DNA from: an uncultured Eubacteriales bacterium
GTDB taxonomy: Bacteria; Bacillota; Clostridia; Oscillospirales; Oscillospiraceae
Direction of reading: 5' to 3'
DNA length: 34,086 nucleotides
Assembly: GCA_900549485.1 (NCBI GenBank)
Contig: UROG01000029.1
Span: 1-34,086 of the forward strand
The notes beneath the pieces were generated by a model. The model saw only the letters and a list, made by a program, of their open reading frames with translations, was not told where the DNA came from and searched no databases. Positions 21,880-29,917 of the stretch are shown here, in pieces. Numbering within the stretch: position 1 is the first letter of the stretch; each line of letters begins with the position of its first letter. The translations under genes were made by a program, and so were the position numbers.

Positions 21880-22983
21880 TTGAAAAATATCACGCGTATT
21901 GTTCTTACAGGAGGCCCCGCCGCGGGGAAAACCACCCTTATAAGCCGTATCCTGAAGGAATTCAAGCAGGAAGACGGCTGGAAAGTCATAACCATTCCCG
22001 AAACGGCCACGGATCTTATTTCGGGCTTCGGCATAAAGCCGTTCGGAAACTGCGTCAGTATGGAGCAGTTTCAGTATTTTGTCATTGATGATCAGCTGCA
22101 CAAGGAAAAGCTTGCCCTCAAAGCGGCGGAGCTTGTGCCGGAGGAAAATGTCCTCATCGTATATGACAGAGCCGTTTTTGATGACAAAGCGTATATCAGC
22201 GACGAGCAGTTTGTGAAGACGCTTGCGCATTTCGGCAAAACCGAGGAGGAGATACTTGCCGGTTACGACGCTGTGCTGCATCTTGTCACCTGCGCAAAGG
22301 GTGCGGAATTTGCGTACAATTTCGGCAATGCGGCAAGGTATGAGGATGTAAATGTCGCAAGGGAAAAGGACGATCTTACGCTCAGAGCGTGGTCAAAGCA
22401 CCCGAAGGTTTATGTTATTGACAACTCCGTTGATTTTGAAGATAAAATAAACCGCGCCGTCGCAGCTGTCTATTCGATAATCGGTCTTGGTGTGCCGCAG
22501 TCCGCAAAGCGCAAATACCTCATAGAAAAGCCTGACTGCAATATGCTCATAAGCAAATACGGCGCTGTGCCCGCCGAGATGATGCAGACCTATCTCACCT
22601 CGAATAACTTTAATATCGTGCGCCGCATCCGTCAGGAAAAGAACGGCAGTGATTATCTGTATTTCTATACCGAAAAGCGCATTGCCGACGACGGAACACG
22701 CTGGATAACGGAGCGCCCCATAAGTGAGAAGCAGTATATTGCGCACCTTATGGAAAGCGATATGTCCCTGCACAGTGTGCGTAAGACAAAGTACCGCTTT
22801 ACGCTTGGTGACCGGCGTTTTGAGATAGATATCTACCCGTTTTCCGACGACCGTGCAATAATGTTCGTGTACTTCAACGGGGAGGACGTAGGGGTGCTTC
22901 CGCCTGGGATAGAGATAATAAAGGACGTAACCGGCGATCTTCAATACAAAAACCGCAGTCTTGCAAAATCGCAGATGCTTTGA
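21880..22983 (+). CDS. AAA ATPase (AAA_28/NadR-like) fused to a CYTH-like domain
   Basis: A 367-residue cytosolic protein. The N-terminal part carries a P-loop GGPAAGKTT (residues 11-19) and the later DRAVFDDKAY, typical of the AAA_28 group related to NadR kinase domains. The C-terminal part (about 215-350) begins with KRKYLIEKPD, shows EKRIADDGTRWITERPI and alternating charged strands, and matches a CYTH (triphosphate tunnel) fold. Such fusions are thought to act on nucleotides or polyphosphate-type substrates; the specific reaction is unknown. TTG is the start, with AGGAG upstream. The gene stands alone, first after the tRNA. Confidence 0.8.
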   Translation: MKNITRIVLTGGPAAGKTTLISRILKEFKQEDGWKVITIPETATDLISGFGIKPFGNCVSMEQFQYFVIDDQLHKEKLALKAAELVPEENVLIVYDRAVFDDKAYISDEQFVKTLAHFGKTEEEILAGYDAVLHLVTCAKGAEFAYNFGNAARYEDVNVAREKDDLTLRAWSKHPKVYVIDNSVDFEDKINRAVAAVYSIIGLGVPQSAKRKYLIEKPDCNMLISKYGAVPAEMMQTYLTSNNFNIVRRIRQEKNGSDYLYFYTEKRIADDGTRWITERPISEKQYIAHLMESDMSLHSVRKTKYRFTLGDRRFEIDIYPFSDDRAIMFVYFNGEDVGVLPPGIEIIKDVTGDLQYKNRSLAKSQML

Positions 22984-23101
22984 GCGGCGCGGCGCAGAGA
23001 TCACCGCGGAGAGCGCCGGACGCCGCTGTACGGAAGGACGCGGTTTAGCGGCTGATAACATCCGAACAGCAGAAAAAAATCGGAATCATATATGAAAATG
23101 C

Positions 23102-23142
23102 CGAATGGGCTGTCTCAATAAGGGACGACCCATTCGTTTTTT
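23102..23142 (+). terminator. Terminator between the AAA/CYTH and LysR genes
   Basis: CGAATGGG pairs with CCCATTCG across an imperfectly paired interior, followed by six T. It separates two convergent genes. The stretch 22,984-23,101 before it has short G/C-rich repeats (GCGCCGG-type) and no gene. Confidence 0.8.
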
Positions 23143-23148
23143 GAAGCA

Positions 23149-24060
23149 TCAATTGTTTTCGGCGGTGCGGTCCGACAGCGTATTGTCCGATACTTCACCG
23201 ACCATTGCATCGAGAAAATTTTTTATATACGGATCGTTATCGTTTTTGTTCCATACTGCGCACAAAAAGATCGGCTGAGAATCGACTATCGCGGCGGTGT
23301 GCAGCCCTTCCGCCTTGATATCGTCGGAGAGCAGGGCGACATAGCGTGCGGTGCGGAGCATAAAGAAAACACTTTCAATATTGTCGTACTCAAAGGCAAT
23401 GTTCGGGACGCATCCGGTTTTTATCGTTACCTGTGTCATGGCGTTGATAAACGGCGCACTCATACTCTCCTTGAGCTGGACGAACGTTTCATTGACGAGA
23501 TCCCTGAAGTGTATGGTATCGGTTCGGGCGAAACGGTGTGAGCTGTTCGTGAATGCGGCAAGTCCCGACGAGTGGATGACGCGGTAGTCGTAATTTTGCA
23601 GCAGAGTCAGATCGGATACGCGCACGATGGCGATATTAATGAGCTTACGGCTCAGATTTTGCAGAATGACGGAATAGTTGTACTGGCGCAGAGATATGCT
23701 TACGTTCGGATACTCGATAATAAGGCGGCTGAATACATAGGGGAGGTGGTATGTTCCCCAGCCAGTGGAATTGCCGATGATAAGATTTACCTTTTCGACC
23801 TTGCTGGCGATGTTCAGCTGGTGGCGGATGTTTTCCTCCTGCGCGATAAGAAGCTTTGCCTGTTCGAAAAGCACCTCTCCCGCAAAGGTCAGACGCACCT
23901 GCTTCGTGTTGCGATCGAACAGCTTTACGCCGAGGTTTTCCTCAAGCGACACTATCTGCTTGCTCAGCGCGGGCTGGCTTATGTACAGCTCCTGCGCCGC
24001 TTTTGTGTAGTTTTTGAGCTTTGCGAGTGTTACGAAATACTTCAGACGCTGTGTTATCAT
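23149..24060 (-). CDS. LysR-family transcriptional regulator
   Basis: A 303-residue regulator of normal length. The N-terminal winged helix is clear (LKYFVTLAKLKNYTKAAQEL, then YISQPALSKQIVSLEENLGV). Residues about 90-300 form the type 2 periplasmic-binding-like effector domain. It is divergently transcribed from the operon starting at 24,204, from overlapping promoters. This is the classical arrangement for a LysR activator responding to the pathway substrate. The ATG has GGAG 8 bases upstream. Confidence 0.92.
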   Translation of the reverse strand: MITQRLKYFVTLAKLKNYTKAAQELYISQPALSKQIVSLEENLGVKLFDRNTKQVRLTFAGEVLFEQAKLLIAQEENIRHQLNIASKVEKVNLIIGNSTGWGTYHLPYVFSRLIIEYPNVSISLRQYNYSVILQNLSRKLINIAIVRVSDLTLLQNYDYRVIHSSGLAAFTNSSHRFARTDTIHFRDLVNETFVQLKESMSAPFINAMTQVTIKTGCVPNIAFEYDNIESVFFMLRTARYVALLSDDIKAEGLHTAAIVDSQPIFLCAVWNKNDNDPYIKNFLDAMVGEVSDNTLSDRTAENN

Positions 24061-24090
24061 AACAGGTTCTCCGTGCAGCAGCGGTTTACA

Positions 24091-24168
24091 TATAACTTAT
24101 GGTTATAACTGAGTAGAATTATAACATATTTCACAAATGAATCAAGACATGTTATGCTTTTAACATAA
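24091..24168. promoter_or_regulatory. Divergent promoters and LysR binding sites
   Basis: TATAACTTATGGTTATA (24,091-24,107) is a perfect inverted repeat. TTATG-N7-CATAA (24,152-24,168) is a second, of the T-N11-A kind preferred by LysR proteins. The lysR promoter runs left (TTGATT at 24,145-24,140, TATAAT at 24,123-24,118, 16-base spacer). An operon promoter candidate runs right (TTCACA at 24,130, TATGCT at 24,153, 17-base spacer). The two overlap. Confidence 0.7.
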
Positions 24169-24203
24169 AAAATTAACAATCTTGAGTACAGGGGCGGAAC
24201 AAT

Positions 24204-26897
24204 ATGAGCAGTGTGACCATAACCGTCAACGGCAGAGAAATAGCTTGCCGCGATACCGACACGCTTTTGAACGTGTGCCTTGACAATGGGATCTATATCC
24301 CGCATCTTTGCAGCCACCCGATGCTTCCGTCAACCGGAGGCTGCGGACTGTGCCTTGTGCAGACCGACGGGGCGGCGGAGTGTGTGCGTGCGTGTACACT
24401 GAAAGCCCGCGATGGTATGAGCGTCGTTACTGAATCGGAGGAAATATCCCGCCTGCGCCGTATCACGATGGAGCTTATCCTCTCCGAGCATCCGGAGGAC
24501 TGCTCGTCCTGTCCGGTATTCGGCAAATGCACGCTTCAATCGGTCATACAGTATGTCGGCGCAAGCAACGGACGCTTCCGCTCGCTTGAAAAGCATTTCG
24601 GTGTAAACCGTGAAAATCCGCTTTTCGTGCATGATATGTACCGCTGCATCAAATGCGGGCGTTGTGTGCGCGTGTGCCGCGATATACGCGGCGTGGGCGT
24701 TATGCGCTATAAGCGCGACGCACACAACGACGTTATCGTCGCGCCTTCTGAAGAGCTTCTGACGGACACCGACTGCCGTTTCTGCGGCGCCTGTGTCGAG
24801 GTATGCCCAACCGGTGCGCTGCGTGACAAAGAGGGCGCACTTGACGCAGACGCGCCGACGCGTGAGGCCGCGCTTATCCCATGTTCGGCGAAATGCCCTG
24901 CGCACGTGGATATTCCCCGCTATGTCAGACATATAAAAAACGGCGAGTTGCAGCTTGCCGTAAACACGATAAGAGAAAAAGTCGCTTTTCCAGGCTCTCT
25001 GGGCTATGTTTGCAGGCACTTCTGCGAAGAGGCATGCCGGCGAGGCATGGTGAACGGTGCGGTTTCCGTGCGTGAGCTGAAAAAAACGGCAGCGCTTGCC
25101 GAGAACGGCAGCTGGAAAGAAAAGCTCATACGCCATGAGCCGACGGGAAAGCGCGTCGCGGTCATCGGCGCGGGTTCCGCAGGACTTACTGCGGCATTTG
25201 ACCTTGCGCTGCGCGGCAACGCCGTCACCGTATATGAAAAGAACGCTGAGGCGGGTGGAATGCTGCGCTACGGCATCCCGGAGTACAGACTGCCGCTTGA
25301 GCTTGTACGACTCGAGATTGCAGATATAGAAGCGGTCGGCGTTGAGATAAAAACCGGATGTGCAGCTGATTCAGCAGCGGAACTGCTGAAAGGCGGATAT
25401 GACGCCGTAATCGCTGCGGTCGGCGCGGCACGCGGGAGCGTCCCGCCGGTGGATGGAGCTTCCCTTGACGGCGTGACGACGAGCATTGAATTTCTCCATG
25501 CCGTGCGCAGCGGCGCACTGGTGGAGATAAAAGGCAGCGTTGCAGTCATCGGCGGCGGAAATGTCGCGTTTGACTGCGCACGCACGGCGGTGCGTCTTGG
25601 CGCGGAGCATGTGCGCGTTATCGCAAGAAAGCCTGAAGCTCACCTTCGCTGTGACAGGGAAGAACTGACGAAAGCAAAGAGCGAGGGCGTGGAGATCGTT
25701 GCGCCGGTGGACTTTACCGCCATTTCCGGCACGGCCAAGACCAACGGGGTCACGATTGCTGGGCTGAAAGAGGAGACAAGCGGCGGGAAGAGCACGTATA
25801 TGCGCGATGAAGCCGCAGAAAGCCGGACGGTACCGGCGGATATTGTGATTTTCGCCATCGGGCAGAAGTGCGGCGATATAGGGCTTGAAATGAACGAGCG
25901 CGGGTTTATCCGCACGGATGGGGCAAAGACCGCCGCAGCAGGCGTGTTTGCCGCCGGAGATGCCGTGACAGGCACAAAGTCGGTCGTTGAGGCCATTGCT
26001 TCGGGACACCGTGCGGCAGACGCGGTCACGGAATATCTCGGGCAGGAGTGTGTACCTACGGTGAGAACCGGCACGGACAACCGGGAAGCGCTGATAGGCA
26101 AGTGCGCCGGATTTGCGGCGTTGAAAAGGACGGAAAAAACAGGGCATTGTCCGTTCAGCGCCGAAGAAGCAAAGCAAGAGGCGTCACGCTGTCTGCAATG
26201 CGATCTGAGAGCCGCTATCGCGCCAGAGCGCATCTGGACGGATTATAAGAAAGAGGGCGCCGGCGGAAGCAGCGCCGCCGGTGCCGCCAACAATGATATA
26301 GCGCCGCTTGACGGGTGCGAGTGGCGCGGGTGCATTACGCCGCCGTCAGAGGGAGAGTGCGCTGTGCATCATCTGCTTGAGGCGCTGGAAACGGCTTGCG
26401 CACAGTCCTGCGGCGAGTGCGAGGTGTGCCGTCTCGGCAGTCGGCAGCTCAGAACGCTCACAAAGGCTATAACTGAGGGCGAAGCGTCGGCGGAGGAGTT
26501 GGATAACTACCTCTATATCGCAGACGGGCTTGAAAAGCTGTCCGCGTGCCGCTACGGCGTAGAGTTAGGCGGCGCAATTAAAAAATATATGGCGGAAAAT
26601 GCGGAACAATTTGAGCAGCATATACGCCGAAAAAAATGTGCGGCGCTCGTGTGCAGGGGATATATAACCTATCATATACTTCCCGCACAGTGCATCGGCT
26701 GCGGAGAATGCGGCAAGGCGTGTCCTGCCGGTGCAATAATGGGCGACAGCGGTGAGATACACGTGGTTGACAGACCGGAGTGTGTCAAATGCGGACGCTG
26801 CATGGATGTTTGCCCGGCGGGGGCTGTGGTGAGAGCGGGGGCGCTCAAGCCGAAAACCCCGAAAGAGCCTATCCCCGTAGGCACATGGAAAAAGTGA
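24204..26897 (+). CDS. Multi-cluster iron-sulfur flavoprotein (NuoG-like N-terminus, GltD-like core, NuoF-like and ferredoxin C-terminus)
   Basis: An 897-residue electron-transfer fusion. In order: [2Fe-2S] domain (Cys36, 47, 50, 64); His/Cys-ligated [4Fe-4S] site (His96, Cys100, 103, 109); two [4Fe-4S] sites (Cys148-158 and Cys191-201); GltD/PreT-like region with Cys227, 231, 270, 274, 278, an FAD motif GAGSAGL (322-328) and an NAD(P) motif GGGNVAFD (450-457); NuoF-type Cys motif SCGECEVC (735-742) with Cys782; and a C-terminal ferredoxin pair (Cys830-840, 860-870). It should move electrons between NAD(P)H, ferredoxin and partner reductases. It lacks the NuoF FMN domain. It is the first gene of the operon. 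Confidence 0.88.
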   Translation: MSSVTITVNGREIACRDTDTLLNVCLDNGIYIPHLCSHPMLPSTGGCGLCLVQTDGAAECVRACTLKARDGMSVVTESEEISRLRRITMELILSEHPEDCSSCPVFGKCTLQSVIQYVGASNGRFRSLEKHFGVNRENPLFVHDMYRCIKCGRCVRVCRDIRGVGVMRYKRDAHNDVIVAPSEELLTDTDCRFCGACVEVCPTGALRDKEGALDADAPTREAALIPCSAKCPAHVDIPRYVRHIKNGELQLAVNTIREKVAFPGSLGYVCRHFCEEACRRGMVNGAVSVRELKKTAALAENGSWKEKLIRHEPTGKRVAVIGAGSAGLTAAFDLALRGNAVTVYEKNAEAGGMLRYGIPEYRLPLELVRLEIADIEAVGVEIKTGCAADSAAELLKGGYDAVIAAVGAARGSVPPVDGASLDGVTTSIEFLHAVRSGALVEIKGSVAVIGGGNVAFDCARTAVRLGAEHVRVIARKPEAHLRCDREELTKAKSEGVEIVAPVDFTAISGTAKTNGVTIAGLKEETSGGKSTYMRDEAAESRTVPADIVIFAIGQKCGDIGLEMNERGFIRTDGAKTAAAGVFAAGDAVTGTKSVVEAIASGHRAADAVTEYLGQECVPTVRTGTDNREALIGKCAGFAALKRTEKTGHCPFSAEEAKQEASRCLQCDLRAAIAPERIWTDYKKEGAGGSSAAGAANNDIAPLDGCEWRGCITPPSEGECAVHHLLEALETACAQSCGECEVCRLGSRQLRTLTKAITEGEASAEELDNYLYIADGLEKLSACRYGVELGGAIKKYMAENAEQFEQHIRRKKCAALVCRGYITYHILPAQCIGCGECGKACPAGAIMGDSGEIHVVDRPECVKCGRCMDVCPAGAVVRAGALKPKTPKEPIPVGTWKK

Positions 26898-26955
26898 GCA
26901 ATGCTTTACCGCACTCAAATATAAAAAGTAAAGAAATTAAGAAAGGAGTATGAAA

Positions 26956-28413
26956 ATGAGAACCATTGAAACCGATATTGCCGTAGTTGCGCTGGGTCCG
27001 GCAGGACTTGCCGCAGCCATTCAGGCAGCGGAGGAGGGGCAGCAGGTCGTTGCATTTGAAAAGGCGGCGATAGCCGGCGGTACGGCCAATATTGCGGTCG
27101 GCCCGTTCGGCGTGGAAACCAAGCTGCAAAAGGCGAACATGTACACGCTCACCAAGGAAGAAGCCCTCAGAATACAGCTTAATTATACCCATTGGACGAT
27201 CGATGCACGTCTTCTGAGAGAATATTTCTGGAAATCGGCAGATACCATTGACTGGCTGACCGATATGGGCGTGGAATTTGAAGTACCCTGCCGCTACTAC
27301 CCTCATTCGTATTACACATGGCATCGTGTCAAGCCCGAGGGAGGCGGACCTCCGGGTGCAAGAACAGCGGCGTTCATGACAAAGCGCATGGCTGAACGTG
27401 CGGAGGACGTAGGCGTCGAAATGTACTATGAAACTCCCGTGCGTGAGCTTATACGCGAGGACGGCAGGGTAACGGGACTTATCGCCGTAGACAAAAACGG
27501 CGAGGAGATACGCTGCAATGCCAAGGCGGTCATCGTTGCGACAGGCGGTATCGGCGACAGCCCGGAAATGCTCAAGGAGTATGCCGGATATACCTACGGC
27601 AAGGATATGTTCAATTTTCGCGTTCCCGGTCTTGTCGGCGACGGTCTTAAAATGGTCTGGGCGGTCGGCGGTGCAAAGGGCAAGGTCACAATGGAGCGCT
27701 TTGTCGGCACGACGCTGCCGCATCCCGAGTGCGTCGGCGTGAACACTTGCTGTCTCCAGCCGCATATGATAGTCAACCTTGAGGGAGAACGCTTCTTTGA
27801 TGAAGCACTTATTGAAAACCCCGCAGAGGCGCTCAACGCGGTTGACCGTCAGACAGGGCGCAAGGCGTTCGTGCTGTTCAGCGAGGAGATACTCAAGGAG
27901 TACAAGCGTAACGGCCTTGACTATCCCGCAGTCGTCCGTCCCGGCGATCATGCGAAAATGTTCGATGAGCAGTCAAAGATAGCCCTTGAGCAATGCCCCG
28001 ACCAGATCTGCATTTCCGAGAATCTTGAGGAGATCGCAAATCATTTCGGCATAGACTATGAAAATCTCAAAGCTGCCCTCAAGGAATACAACGAAATGGC
28101 GGCGGAGAAGTACGATGAGCTTTTCGGCAAGAACCGCAAGTACATGCGCCCCATTCGCGGCAGGTATATTGCGATCATGCTTTCCGGACGCGCCTACGGC
28201 TCACTCGGCGGCATAAAGATAAACTACAAGACACAGGTGCTCGACACGGAGAACAAGCCCATACCCGGTCTTTACGCCGCGGGCGTTGATGCGTGCGACA
28301 TCTACAACGGCACATATCTTTACCTTCTGCCCGGCAACACGATGGGCTTTGCGCTCAACACCGGCAGGATCGCGGCGGAACGTGCCGCGCAGTACATAGA
28401 AAACAATTTTTAA
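26956..28413 (+). CDS. FAD-dependent reductase of the fumarate reductase flavoprotein family
   Basis: A 485-residue cytosolic flavoprotein. The FAD-binding N-terminus is IAVVALGPAGLAAAIQAAEE; the C-terminus has LSGRAYGSLGGIKINYKTQV and LLPGNTMGFALNTGRIAA, typical of the FrdA/UrdA/ketosteroid-dehydrogenase family, which reduces or oxidises C=C bonds next to an electron-withdrawing group. No signal peptide or FMN-binding domain is present, so electrons probably come from the preceding iron-sulfur protein. I chose ATG 26,956, 7 bases after GGAG, over ATG 26,950. The substrate is not deducible. Confidence 0.85.
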   Translation: MRTIETDIAVVALGPAGLAAAIQAAEEGQQVVAFEKAAIAGGTANIAVGPFGVETKLQKANMYTLTKEEALRIQLNYTHWTIDARLLREYFWKSADTIDWLTDMGVEFEVPCRYYPHSYYTWHRVKPEGGGPPGARTAAFMTKRMAERAEDVGVEMYYETPVRELIREDGRVTGLIAVDKNGEEIRCNAKAVIVATGGIGDSPEMLKEYAGYTYGKDMFNFRVPGLVGDGLKMVWAVGGAKGKVTMERFVGTTLPHPECVGVNTCCLQPHMIVNLEGERFFDEALIENPAEALNAVDRQTGRKAFVLFSEEILKEYKRNGLDYPAVVRPGDHAKMFDEQSKIALEQCPDQICISENLEEIANHFGIDYENLKAALKEYNEMAAEKYDELFGKNRKYMRPIRGRYIAIMLSGRAYGSLGGIKINYKTQVLDTENKPIPGLYAAGVDACDIYNGTYLYLLPGNTMGFALNTGRIAAERAAQYIENNF

Positions 28414-28435
28414 AAAGAGAAAAGAAGGATAAAAA

Positions 28436-29761
28436 ATGAGTACAACAATAGGAATAATAGGTCTTCTCTTATCGGTCGCCCTTTTGATGTACCTTGTTTA
28501 CAAGGGACTTAACGTTGTCATAATGACTATTCTCTGCTCGCTGCTTATTGCACTTACGAGCGGAATGAATCTTGTCGAAACCTTTACCGGCGTTTACATG
28601 ACGCGCTTCGGCCAGATGATAGGCATTCTCGGCGCTATCTTCATCTTCGGCGCAATTGTCGGCGCACTGTATGATGCCTCCGGCGCCGCGTACAGCCTTG
28701 TGCGCTTCTTTTCCACGCATATCAAAACCGAAAACCCCAAGACCAAGACCCTTGTCAGCGTCCTGTGCGTCATGGTCATCACCGTCGGCCTCGGCTACTT
28801 CGGCGTTGACACCCTCGTTCTCATATTCCTGACCGTTCCCATCTGTGCGGCGTTCTGCCGTGAGTACAATTGGCACGCAAAATTCGTTCCCGTACTCGTT
28901 ATGAGCGGTCCTCTTGCAAATATCCTCCCCGGCGCCGCCCAGAACTACAACATCATCCCCACCAAGTATCTTGATACCCACCCCATGGCAAGCGCACTTC
29001 CCGGCTTCATCGCCTGCGCGATAGGCTTTGTGCTTATACTCCTGTACACCACCAAGGCCATTGAAAAATCCGTTGCCGCCGGTGAGACGTTCCAGGACAA
29101 CGAAGTACTCAAGAAGTCTGTTTTTGAGAGAGAGAAGTGCCCTCCCGCATGGCTGGCCTTCATTCCCCTGCTTTCCATTTTCGTATGCTTCAATATCCTT
29201 TCGCTTGCCATTGAAATTTCCCTCTTTGTCGGCGCTGTGCTGTCCGTGGTACTGTTCTGGAAGTATATACCCGATGTTTCCAAGGCGCTTAACACCGGCG
29301 TTACCAACGCCGCCCGCACAGTGCTTAACTTCGGCGCACTTATGGGCTTTGCAAAGGTTGCAATGGCTACCCCCGTTTTCTCCAACCTCATCAGCTTCGT
29401 AGCCAATAACGACAGCATCAATCCCGTCGTGGTCATCATTGTTGCCGTTGCGGTTATGACCGGTGTCGGTAACAGCGCAACAGCCGGCATTACCGCCGCA
29501 ATGGAAGCATTTGCATCCACGTTCCTTGCAAGCGGTGTTCCCGCGGCCGTTATCCACCGTGCGGCGACCCTCACCGGCGCGACGCTCGATACGCTTCCCA
29601 CAAACTCCGGCGTTATTATCTCTCTTAATCTCACCGGCTCCAACCACAAGGAAGCTTATAAGTACATCTTTGTAAACACCGTTCTTATCCCCAGCATTAT
29701 AGTTGTCATATACGCGGTGCTGGTGCTTGTCTTCCCTGGCATTGCGGCATGGCCCATCTGA
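28436..29761 (+). CDS. GntP-family permease (carboxylate/sugar acid transporter)
   Basis: A 441-residue polytopic membrane protein with about 12 hydrophobic segments and the overall pattern of GntP/H+ symporters. Examples are the glycine-rich MIGILGAIFIFGAIVGALYD and the conserved GVGNSATAGITAAMEAF near residue 343. GntP relatives import gluconate and related carboxylates. It follows the flavoprotein by 22 bases. Its presence suggests that the pathway substrate is a small carboxylate taken up from outside. Ligand specificity is unknown. Confidence 0.82.
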   Translation: MSTTIGIIGLLLSVALLMYLVYKGLNVVIMTILCSLLIALTSGMNLVETFTGVYMTRFGQMIGILGAIFIFGAIVGALYDASGAAYSLVRFFSTHIKTENPKTKTLVSVLCVMVITVGLGYFGVDTLVLIFLTVPICAAFCREYNWHAKFVPVLVMSGPLANILPGAAQNYNIIPTKYLDTHPMASALPGFIACAIGFVLILLYTTKAIEKSVAAGETFQDNEVLKKSVFEREKCPPAWLAFIPLLSIFVCFNILSLAIEISLFVGAVLSVVLFWKYIPDVSKALNTGVTNAARTVLNFGALMGFAKVAMATPVFSNLISFVANNDSINPVVVIIVAVAVMTGVGNSATAGITAAMEAFASTFLASGVPAAVIHRAATLTGATLDTLPTNSGVIISLNLTGSNHKEAYKYIFVNTVLIPSIIVVIYAVLVLVFPGIAAWPI

Positions 29762-29825
29762 CAGCGCTGCGCGGTTTCATAGCTGAGCACGCTATCAGAC
29801 GGAGATAGAATCCCTTTTAACAGAT

Positions 29826-29857
29826 GATATGCGGGTATTGCGAAATGCCCGCATATC
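29826..29857 (+). other. Stable hairpin with GCGA tetraloop between permease and reductase genes
   Basis: GATATGCGGGTATT pairs with AATGCCCGCATATC (one wobble) around GCGA, a GNRA-type tetraloop. There is no T-run, so it looks more like an mRNA-processing or stability element than a terminator. It is the main structure in the 156-base gap after the permease. Confidence 0.65.
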
Positions 29858-29917
29858 ACGGTAAAATACGGTCAGAGGTTCGACCGTAGTCAGGTCTCAC
29901 ATGAAAGGAAAATAACA

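Noticed and set aside
28469..29647. A 392-codon open frame on the minus strand
   Set aside because: It is antisense to the permease gene; the Gly/Asn/Cys-rich translation has no domain and no membrane or fold pattern.
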